From: Chitinophagales bacterium
GTDB lineage: Bacteria; Bacteroidota; Bacteroidia; Chitinophagales; UBA2359
Assembly: GCA_020629335.1 (NCBI GenBank)
Contig: JAHDDN010000103.1
Coordinates: forward strand, 1-14,637
Length of the DNA stretch: 14,637 nucleotides
Direction: 5' to 3'
Made by a program: the position numbers and the translations under genes. Shown here one piece after another: positions 7,398-13,246 of this stretch; positions within the stretch are counted from its first letter, which is position 1; every line of letters begins with the position of its first letter. Under the pieces are notes generated by a model. It saw only the letters and a program-made list of their open reading frames with translations. It ran no database searches and was not told the origin of the DNA.

Positions 7398-8078
7398 CTA
7401 AACAACATCCAAATACCGATAAAACTGCTCCATATCAGCATAATTATTCAACACATGCTGCAATCCTAAACTCGCCAATTTGCCTGTTTGATGAACGTCA
7501 ATTCCAATTAGTGGTAGATCCAAAGACAAACAGGTTTTATAATCCCACTCTCCATCTCCAACATAAACAATTTTATCAAATGAATAGCTATGTTTTTCCT
7601 CTGCCTGTCGAATAGCATCTAAGGTGATTTCCTGACGGCTAATCCAACGATCCGCATTAGCAAAAGGCAGTTCACTGATATCAATGCCTACTATACCTAA
7701 TTTAGTCAAGGCCGAAGCACTCCAGCAACCTGTTGCAATAGCGACTCCCCATTCTTCATTAGCTTTTAAATTATCTAACAAATCCTTAGCCCCTTCGATC
7801 ATATTAAAATGCCCTTCGTTTAAAGCAGCATAGGATTTTAAGACGGAATCAAAATGCAATTGGATGCTTTGCAATTCTTCAGCATTGGGTTTTTTACCCA
7901 TATACTGCTCAAATACATCATTATAAATAGCAGAATCGGTTACATGCTCACAATTATTCCAATTCAAGTCTTTTACATCAATATTGTATAATTCCTTAAA
8001 TGTCTGGACAAAAGTCAGTTGATCAACGGTATTCGTATCTGTCAGTGTGCCGTCCACATCAAAAATTACTAAATTCAT
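7398..8078 (-). CDS. HAD superfamily hydrolase (phosphatase-like)
   Basis: A 226-residue soluble enzyme of the haloacid dehalogenase superfamily. Motif I is FDVDGTLTD with nucleophile D7 and acid/base D9; motif II is the Thr of VAIATGCW (T116); motif IV is VYVGDGEWD (172-179), with the acidic Mg-binding residues. A helical cap lies between motif I and II (about 17-95), as in subfamily I phosphatases. The substrate is unknown. Its ATG overlaps the tgt stop by 4 nt (ATGA, 8075-8078), so it is translationally coupled to tgt. It ends with TAG, and a repeat-filled gap follows. Confidence 0.88.
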   Translation of the reverse strand: MNLVIFDVDGTLTDTNTVDQLTFVQTFKELYNIDVKDLNWNNCEHVTDSAIYNDVFEQYMGKKPNAEELQSIQLHFDSVLKSYAALNEGHFNMIEGAKDLLDNLKANEEWGVAIATGCWSASALTKLGIVGIDISELPFANADRWISRQEITLDAIRQAEEKHSYSFDKIVYVGDGEWDYKTCLSLDLPLIGIDVHQTGKLASLGLQHVLNNYADMEQFYRYLDVV

Positions 8079-9205
8079 AATCGAGTATCTAATTTTTTAA
8101 CCATTTGATTTTTCCATGAAGCAAAATCTCCTGCCTTAATGTGCAAACGGGCCTCTTTTACTAACCAAAGATAGAAGGCTAAATTGTGAATGGACGCAAT
8201 CTGTGCTCCTAATAATTCATTTGCCTTCATTAAATGCCTAAGATAAGCCTTAGTGTGTAATTGACTCGTTGGAGAAGTGCTATTCGTATCTATTGGAGAA
8301 TGATCATTTTCCCATTTTTTGTTTTTGATATTAATGATTCCTTCAGAAGTAAAGAGCATCCCATGACGTGCGTTTCGGGTCGGCATGACACAATCAAACA
8401 TATCAATTCCCAAAGCGATACACTCTAATATATTTACGGGAGTCCCCACTCCCATCAAATAACGTGGCTTTTCCTTAGGCAGTATACCACATACCACTTC
8501 TGTCATAGCATACATATCCTCAGCGGGTTCTCCTACTGACAATCCTCCAATAGCATTCCCTACCCTATCAAAAGAGGCAATTGCCTCTGCTGAACGCTTT
8601 CGCAAATCAGGATAAACACTCCCTTGCACTATCGGAAATAAATGCTGCTGATAACCATATAAAGGTTCGCTCTTATCAAAATGCTCACAGCAACGCTTTA
8701 ACCAACGATGTGTCATTTTCATGGAGCGTCTCGCATACTTCCTTTCACAAGGATAAGGCGTACACTCATCAAATGCCATAATGATATCTGCACCAATAAC
8801 ACGTTGAACATCCATGACGTTCTCTGGAGTAAATAAATGCTTAGAACCATCAATATGCGACTGAAAGCGCACTCCTTCTTCCTTTATCTTGCGCATTTGT
8901 GCTAAGGAATAAACCTGATAACCGCCACTATCGGTCAATATTGGTCGGCTCCAATTATTGAATTTATGCAGTCCTCCAGCTGTTTGGAGTACTTCCAATC
9001 CAGGTCTGAGGTATAGATGGTAGGTATTACCCAAGATAATTTGGGCCTTGATTACTTCTTCTAATTCGTGTTGATGGACTCCTTTTACAGTTCCTACGGT
9101 CCCTACAGGCATGAAGATAGGTGTTTCTATTGGACCGTGATCCGTTTGAAAAACACCTGCTCTGGCACTGCTACCGCGATCTATATTTTCTATTTTAAAG
9201 CTCAT
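8075..9205 (-). CDS. tgt: queuine/preQ1 tRNA-guanine transglycosylase
   Basis: A 376-residue Tgt, which swaps G34 for the queuosine precursor preQ1 in GUN-anticodon tRNAs. The (beta/alpha)8 core is complete: D92 in LTDSGGYQVYSL, D146 in AFDECTPYP, GGLSVGEP at 220-227, MGVGTP at 251-256, and the nucleophile D271 in MFDCVMPTRNARHG. Oddly, the C-terminal zinc site normally formed by CxCxxC plus His reads STSPTS at 309-314, with Ser at all three Cys positions, while H340 of the SIHN segment remains. The length is normal. It leads an operon with the HAD gene, with a -7 box at 9222-9229. Confidence 0.96.
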   Translation of the reverse strand: MSFKIENIDRGSSARAGVFQTDHGPIETPIFMPVGTVGTVKGVHQHELEEVIKAQIILGNTYHLYLRPGLEVLQTAGGLHKFNNWSRPILTDSGGYQVYSLAQMRKIKEEGVRFQSHIDGSKHLFTPENVMDVQRVIGADIIMAFDECTPYPCERKYARRSMKMTHRWLKRCCEHFDKSEPLYGYQQHLFPIVQGSVYPDLRKRSAEAIASFDRVGNAIGGLSVGEPAEDMYAMTEVVCGILPKEKPRYLMGVGTPVNILECIALGIDMFDCVMPTRNARHGMLFTSEGIINIKNKKWENDHSPIDTNSTSPTSQLHTKAYLRHLMKANELLGAQIASIHNLAFYLWLVKEARLHIKAGDFASWKNQMVKKLDTRL

Positions 9206-9221
9206 TTTTTAAGTATTCGCG

Positions 9222-9229
9222 CAAAGGTA
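9222..9229 (-). promoter_or_regulatory. -7 box for the tgt promoter
   Basis: TACCTTTG on the minus strand fits TAnnTTTG and lies about 17 nt before the tgt ATG. No good TTG is seen at the usual -33 distance. Confidence 0.6.
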
Positions 9230-9281
9230 CGCAAGTAATACAAGAAATAAAGCCTGATCAGTAAGTAATTGGACAAACCTT

Positions 9282-9441
9282 AGGAACGTTTAAAAAATAA
9301 TTTCCACATTTAGCAGCTAATCTTTTGTACCAATACTTCGTTGAAAAGCCTTGCCGATGCGCTGCATCGCCTGCATTTTTCGCCTTGTCTTGATACAAAA
9401 TATTTAGCTGCAAATACCAATCTTATTTTTTAAACGTCCCT
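9282..9441. repeat. 160-bp inverted-repeat (MITE/REP-like) element
   Basis: The termini 9282-9300 and 9423-9441 are 19-bp inverted repeats with one mismatch. The imperfect pairing continues inward (left arm about 9282-9335, right arm about 9385-9441) through the GCAGCTAA segments and TTTTGTA(C/T)CAA. The centre contains GATGCGCTGCATC. There is no coding capacity. It occupies the first half of the 594-bp gap between tgt and the glycosyltransferase, and its architecture matches 14395-14561. Confidence 0.8.
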
Positions 9442-9799
9442 TATCCTTTAATTTATCTTTTTCACGAGTTAAAACGCAACATTCATGTTTAAACATACGT
9501 AAATATCATTTACGCCACTAGTTCAATCCCCACCATTTTTCCAAAATTAGGAATATAATTCTGCCATCTGGAAATATTAGGACCTTTAACAATGAAGTAA
9601 TTATTATTTTTTTGACATTTTTTGTGATAAATTTCAATCTAATTGTAATAACTTTAACACCTCTTAAAGGCCATTTTCAGTAAAGCTTATTTTGAAAATC
9701 TTTTGAGCAATTTACGAAGCGGGATTGTCATCAACGCTCTCTTTAAATAGAGCTAAAAATGAAGCTTAGCTTTTCACCACCATTAACGACTATTTTTTT
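9442..9799. other. AT-rich non-coding leader region
   Basis: About 360 bp without a credible reading frame on either strand. Near its right end two small hairpins share bases: GCTCT/AGAGC (9736-9740 with 9749-9753) and AGCTAA/TTAGCT (9751-9756 with 9766-9771, followed by TTTT). No perfect TAnnTTTG box was found for the downstream gene. Confidence 0.5.
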
Positions 9800-10093
9800 A
9801 TGAGCTTTATTTTCGCAGCATTTATTCTCACCACCATCATGCAACTGGTCATAATAGTTTTAACACATCTTAGACTGGCCCTATACTCACCAAAGCAAAC
9901 AACTGTTAATCAGGCACTTAAGCCTATATCTATTATTATTTGTGCTAAAAATGAAATAGTAAATTTAAAAGCCAATTTGCCTTTTATCTTGGCCCAAGAC
10001 TATCCAAATTTTGAAGTAATAGTAGTAGATGATGACTCTACTGATGGTAGTGATTTGTACTTAAATAGCTTAAAAAAAAAGAGAAAAATTTAA
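9800..10093 (+). CDS. family 2 glycosyltransferase, 5' part (frame 1 of a split gene)
   Basis: This is the 97-residue N-terminal part of a membrane GT2 glycosyltransferase (COG1215-like, polysaccharide synthase type). Seen: TM1 at about residues 3-25, then the GT-A fold start PISIIICAKNEIVNLKANLP, and the nucleotide-sugar binding VVDDDSTDGS at 75-84. The frame ends at a TAA (10091-10093) just after the A9 tract at 10072-10080. The rest of the enzyme continues in the -1 frame without loss, so the intact product would be about 370 residues. Either the gene is inactivated, the A-run is miscalled or variable, or the ribosome or polymerase slips here. The start is ATG after an AT-rich leader. Confidence 0.8.
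   Translation: MSFIFAAFILTTIMQLVIIVLTHLRLALYSPKQTTVNQALKPISIIICAKNEIVNLKANLPFILAQDYPNFEVIVVDDDSTDGSDLYLNSLKKKRKI
10072..10081 (+). other. -1 frameshift site: A9 tract with A AAA AAG heptamer
   Basis: Nine As follow TT at 10070-10071. In the upstream frame the codons fall as A_AAA_AAG at 10075-10081, the same slippery heptamer used by E. coli dnaX. A -1 slip, or one added A (A10), joins the two glycosyltransferase halves exactly, giving a KKKENLRIL junction. The in-frame stop is 9 nt downstream. No strong stimulatory stem-loop is evident. Confidence 0.7.
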
Positions 10094-10911
10094 GGATTTT
10101 AAGCACAAAAAACTTAGATCGAAATCTGTTAGGAAAGAAATTTGCATTAGCGAATGGCATAAAAAATGCACATAATAATTGGGTATTATTGACAGATGCT
10201 GATTGCCTCCCAGCCTCAAGTCAATGGATACGTAAGATGGTACGCAACTTTGATGTAGGCACAAATATTGTTTTAGGTTATGCACCTTACAATGAAAACG
10301 TAAAAAATTATTTTCTAAATATTACAGTTCAATACGAAACTATTTTTACTGCCATTCAATATCTTTCATTTGCCTTAATCGGCATGCCTTATATGGGCGT
10401 AGGGAGAAATTTAGCTTATGAGAAATCATTATTCACTAATAGTAATGGTTTTGATCAACATGCTAACCTACCCAGCGGAGATGATGATTTGTTCATCAAT
10501 CAGGTAGCAAGTGGTCAAAATACTCAAATAGAAATTGATCCCGAGACTTTTTGCTTTTCGGCTCCTCCTCAAACATGGAAAGAGTGGTTTAGACAAAAAA
10601 CGAGACACTACCAAACAGGTAGTCGATATCGCCCAGTTCATCTAATGACTCTAGGTATTTATGCTTTTAGTCATCTGTTCTTTTACATTTTATTGTTTTT
10701 ATTGATTTTGAATGGTGATAAACTATCAGAAGTTCTTATCTTGTATACAATACGCTTGAGTTTAGTTTTATTTGTATGGAAAAAGTTCGCTACTTTATTT
10801 GAAGATAAGCGTATTTTATATTGGATACCTCTTGTTGATGGGTTGTATTGTCTGATTTATTTAGTTATGTATCCTATATCTTTTCTTAATCAAAATGTGA
10901 AGTGGAAGTGA
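10081..10911 (+). CDS. family 2 glycosyltransferase, 3' part (frame 2 of a split gene)
   Basis: Continuation of the same enzyme in the -1 frame, open from the A-tract to a TGA at 10909-10911; an isolated TTG at 10189 is the only plausible independent start and would fall inside the catalytic fold. Catalytic features follow the family order: the DxD motif in LLTDADC, GVGRNLAY (acceptor loop), SGDDDLF with the likely catalytic base, and QKTRHYQTG in the place of the QxxRW motif. Three C-terminal membrane helices follow (about 155-235 of the isolated 240-residue segment). In the fused numbering these lie at about 131-136, 201-208, 226-232 and 266-274. All motifs are intact, which argues against long-standing decay. 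The stop overlaps the next gene's start. Confidence 0.8.
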   Translation, partial: EKNLRILSTKNLDRNLLGKKFALANGIKNAHNNWVLLTDADCLPASSQWIRKMVRNFDVGTNIVLGYAPYNENVKNYFLNITVQYETIFTAIQYLSFALIGMPYMGVGRNLAYEKSLFTNSNGFDQHANLPSGDDDLFINQVASGQNTQIEIDPETFCFSAPPQTWKEWFRQKTRHYQTGSRYRPVHLMTLGIYAFSHLFFYILLFLLILNGDKLSEVLILYTIRLSLVLFVWKKFATLFEDKRILYWIPLVDGLYCLIYLVMYPISFLNQNVKWK

Positions 10912-11756
10912 GTACTACTATATCAATTATCGGAGTTGTTAAAAACGCAACAACGGGAAAACCCATCCCTCAGGCGAATGTATATCTGAAGTCAGATCGC
11001 TTTAAAAGCGTGCATACCAATGAAAAGGGCGAATTTGCACTACAAGGCAAAGGAAAGGATGAAGACCAATTAGTCGTCACATGTCCTGGTTTTATCAAGC
11101 ATCAAAAGGTTTTTGCTTCTCCCCGCAATAGGAAGCTAACCGTAGAGTTATCGAAAAAATTAGGTGATAAATCTTTCGATGATAAAGCTTTAGTTAAGTT
11201 AGCTATTAAAGGAGATCAGCTCGCTTGTAGCAAATTAATGAAGCGTTATAAAGATTCTATCTTCTTTATGGTTAATAAAATGGTCAAAAATGCTATTGAG
11301 GCTGAAGATTTAACAATGGTCACCTTTGGTAAAGCCTTTAAGAAGTTAGAAACCTATAATCCTGACTCTGCGGCCTTCAGTACTTGGTTGTTCCGTATTG
11401 CTGTGAACAATTCAATCGATCATATCAGAAAGAAAAAGCCTATTTCGCTTTCTTTAGATAAGCAAATGAATGATTCTGTCAGTGATGATTCTTATTCAGA
11501 TGTTTTACCAGCCTATGAAACAGATCCAGAAGAGGAAATGATCAAAAAGCAAAAGGCTAAGTTAATGAGAGAACTCATTTTCCAAATGGATCCTAAATAT
11601 CGTCGTTTGATTGAACTACGTTATTTTGAGGAATTATCTTATCAAGAAATTGTACAAGAAATAAATGTGCCTTTGGGAACAGTAAAAGCCCAACTTTTTA
11701 GAGCAAAAGATATTCTTTTCAATATTCTAAAAAAATCCAAAGATAATTTCATATAG
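10902..11756 (+). CDS. sigma-70 family protein with N-terminal CarboxypepD_reg-like domain
   Basis: A 284-residue protein with two parts. Residues 7-84 read as a carboxypeptidase-regulatory-like beta-sandwich (GVVKNATTGKPIPQANVYLK, then T-N-EKGEFAL and LVVTCPGF), a fold usually at the N-terminus of TonB receptors and exported proteins. Residues 95-178 form sigma region 2 (LVKLAIKGDQLACSKLMKRY, AEDLTMVTFGKAFKKLE, FSTWLFRIAVNNSIDHIRKK) and 222-278 form region 4 with the helix-turn-helix LSYQEIVQEINVPLGTVKAQ. There is no signal peptide or TM, so it should act in the cytoplasm with RNA polymerase. The start is a GTG at 10902, or GTG at 10908 giving a GTGA overlap with the glycosyltransferase stop. 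No anti-sigma gene is adjacent. Confidence 0.88.
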   Translation: MEVSTTISIIGVVKNATTGKPIPQANVYLKSDRFKSVHTNEKGEFALQGKGKDEDQLVVTCPGFIKHQKVFASPRNRKLTVELSKKLGDKSFDDKALVKLAIKGDQLACSKLMKRYKDSIFFMVNKMVKNAIEAEDLTMVTFGKAFKKLETYNPDSAAFSTWLFRIAVNNSIDHIRKKKPISLSLDKQMNDSVSDDSYSDVLPAYETDPEEEMIKKQKAKLMRELIFQMDPKYRRLIELRYFEELSYQEIVQEINVPLGTVKAQLFRAKDILFNILKKSKDNFI

Positions 11757-11781
11757 ATGATATGAAAGAAAAATAATTACA

Positions 11782-11789
11782 TACCTTTG
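11782..11789 (+). promoter_or_regulatory. -7 box upstream of rsmG
   Basis: TACCTTTG fits TAnnTTTG. It lies 26 nt after the sigma gene stop and 65 nt before the rsmG ATG, so transcription would start near 11796, immediately before the hairpin at 11801-11829. No clear -33 TTG is seen. Confidence 0.55.
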
Positions 11790-11800
11790 TTCAATATTCC

Positions 11801-11833
11801 AAAGACATTCTTCTGTGAAGAATGTCTTTTTTT
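11801..11833 (+). terminator. rho-independent terminator or attenuator
   Basis: A perfect 13-bp stem (11801-11813 with 11817-11829) with loop TGT runs into seven Ts (11827-11833). It would end the glycosyltransferase-sigma transcript. Because a -7 box lies just upstream, it would also sit in the rsmG leader and could attenuate it. Confidence 0.8.
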
Positions 11834-11853
11834 ATTCTCCATTTAACACCATT

Positions 11854-12474
11854 ATGGAAGCAATTTTACGCTACTTTCCTAATCTTAGTGATCAACAGAT
11901 TGCTCAGTTCGAGCAATTAAAGGGACTTTATGAAGAATGGAATGCCATGATTAATGTCATTTCTCGCAAGGATATTGATCAGCTTTATATCAGGCATGTC
12001 ATTCATTCTTTAAGTATCTCTTTAGTAACAGACTTCAAGCCTTTTACGAAAGTTATTGATATTGGCACTGGAGGAGGATTCCCTGGTATTCCTTTAGCGA
12101 TACTTTATCCACAAGCTAATTTTTTTCTAATTGACTCAATTGGTAAGAAGATTAAAGTTGTACAGGCTGTGATAGATGCTTTACAACTCAGAAATGCTCG
12201 CTGTAAACAGACCCGTGCCGAACAAGTACATAAGAAGTTTGATTTTGCGGTGAGTAGAGCGGTGGCTAAGTTGCCTGTTTTATACGATTATGCTCACCCT
12301 TTGATCACGCCTGATCATTATAATAAGTTGGCTAATGGTTTGATCTGTTTAAAAGGGGGGAATATTTCTGAAGAGGTAAAAGAGACTAAAAAAAGGGTGG
12401 AAATTACAAAGATTAAAGATCATTTTGATTTTCCATTCTTTGAGGAGAAGTATATTGTTTATGTGAAGCGATAA
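11854..12474 (+). CDS. rsmG: 16S rRNA (guanine527-N7)-methyltransferase RsmG
   Basis: A 206-residue SAM-dependent methyltransferase that makes m7G527 in 16S rRNA; its loss is known to give low-level streptomycin resistance in several bacteria. Seen: the N-terminal NVISRKD (34-40) and RHVIHS (47-52) blocks, the SAM-binding VIDIGTGGGFPGIPLAI (67-83), the DS at 94-95, and SRAVAKLPVL (134-143). I start it at the ATG 11854, which gives the usual family length. The longer frame from a GTG at 11815 would begin inside the loop and stem of the terminator hairpin and adds no conserved residues. A promoter box lies at 11782-11789. Confidence 0.95.
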   Translation: MEAILRYFPNLSDQQIAQFEQLKGLYEEWNAMINVISRKDIDQLYIRHVIHSLSISLVTDFKPFTKVIDIGTGGGFPGIPLAILYPQANFFLIDSIGKKIKVVQAVIDALQLRNARCKQTRAEQVHKKFDFAVSRAVAKLPVLYDYAHPLITPDHYNKLANGLICLKGGNISEEVKETKKRVEITKIKDHFDFPFFEEKYIVYVKR

Positions 12475-12481
12475 ATGCGTG

Positions 12482-12614
12482 AGGGATGGGAGCGGTATGT
12501 GGCGGCCATGATGCGACTTACGTAGCTTAGTGATACGACGGCTGGCCCGAAGGGCAGACAAGTATCACTTAGCGAAGTAGGAGCAGCATAGCCACATAAG
12601 AGCGGACAGCCCGA
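12482..12614 (-). repeat. GC-rich hairpin-forming intergenic repeat, copy B
   Basis: The complement of this 133-bp block aligns along its length with 7174-7307. It has the same two-stem architecture: outer stem 12526-12536 with 12562-12572, inner stem 12542-12548 with 12552-12557 around GAA. It begins 7 bp after the rsmG stop, and an antisense open frame running through it is a by-product. It opens the 325-bp gap before ssrA. Confidence 0.8.
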
Positions 12615-12688
12615 CCCTTCCTAATTTTTTCATGCGAGGGCGCACACATAGGTGCGCCCCTACTGGCGCATGAAAAAATTAGGAAGGG
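12615..12688. repeat. perfect 22-bp inverted repeat with nested hairpin
   Basis: The arms 12615-12636 and 12667-12688 are perfect inverted repeats of 22 bp. Inside them GGGCGCAC (12638-12645) pairs perfectly with GTGCGCCC (12652-12659) around a 6-nt loop. This makes a long hairpin or cruciform with AT-rich outer and GC-rich inner stems. It joins copy B directly and may end rsmG transcription, though a plain T-tract is lacking. From 12689 to 12799 the DNA is AT-rich and no perfect promoter box for ssrA was recognised. Confidence 0.85.
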
Positions 12689-12799
12689 GCACGCCCAAAA
12701 AAAATAAATTATTGTGATGGAACTTTTATAAGATGAAAAGTATTAGTATCATTGCAAGTGGATATAATTTTAACATATCCGTTTACTGATAAATGAAAT

Positions 12800-13179
12800 G
12801 GGGTTGACCGGTATTGACAGGAGAGTTATTGGTAAGTGTAAGCATGTCGAGATTTGTATATTAGCTCGTAAAAACTAATGTTCAATCCAAATTTTAAATG
12901 GCACACCTAGTGTTGCTATGGCTGCCTAATTCAAGGAATTAAGGTACCATTGTCTCCCGGCAAATGTCGCTTCCAGTTCGACTGCCGCCAGACATCATAA
13001 CCCATCTGGATAGCCGCTTGTCCACTGTTCTAGGATAATCACGGCGAAATTAATAGGGCTTAGGTAGATGTTTAGGGCTGTGTTGGTCCTGCTTTTTACT
13101 GAAATTCAAATCAACACTAAACATGTAGAAAGCTCATTAATGCTTTATCTGGACGCGGGTTCGATTCCCGCCAGCTCCA
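12800..13179 (+). ncRNA. ssrA: transfer-messenger RNA (tmRNA)
   Basis: About 380 nt. The 5' GGGGTTGACCGGTATTGACA is the typical tmRNA start; GGGGTTG (12800-12806) pairs fully with CAGCTCC (13172-13178) as acceptor stem, allowing G-U. A T arm GCGGG-TTCGATT-CCCGC lies at 13155-13171. The discriminator A is 13179 and the next bases (CAG) show CCA is not encoded. The tag reading frame is most likely GGC at 12900 to TAA at 12927-12929, encoding GTPSVAMAA, a hydrophobic protease tag with the expected AA end. tmRNA with SmpB rescues stalled ribosomes. It is a single-piece, non-permuted gene, with a strong terminator just downstream. Confidence 0.95.
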
Positions 13180-13186
13180 CAGAACT

Positions 13187-13227
13187 AAAAAGGGGACTAT
13201 CTGAAAAATCAGATGGTCCCCTTTTTT
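13187..13227. terminator. bidirectional terminator between ssrA and the bestrophin gene
   Basis: GGGGAC (13192-13197) pairs with GTCCCC (13216-13221), a T-G wobble, then ATCTGA (13199-13204) with TCAGAT (13209-13214); loop AAAA. A run of As precedes and six Ts follow, so it can stop ssrA transcription and, in reverse, the convergent gene ending at 13247. Confidence 0.92.
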
Positions 13228-13246
13228 ATTAAAATCGTTTTAAAGT

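Noticed and set aside
11815..11853. Longer RsmG reading from GTG 11815
   Set aside because: The GTG lies in the loop and stem of the terminator hairpin; the extra 13 residues match nothing in the family, and the ATG at 11854 gives the normal length.
13155..13179. A separate tRNA gene
   Set aside because: The T arm and acceptor end belong to the tmRNA, whose 5' half pairs with them 370 nt upstream; there is no anticodon arm here.
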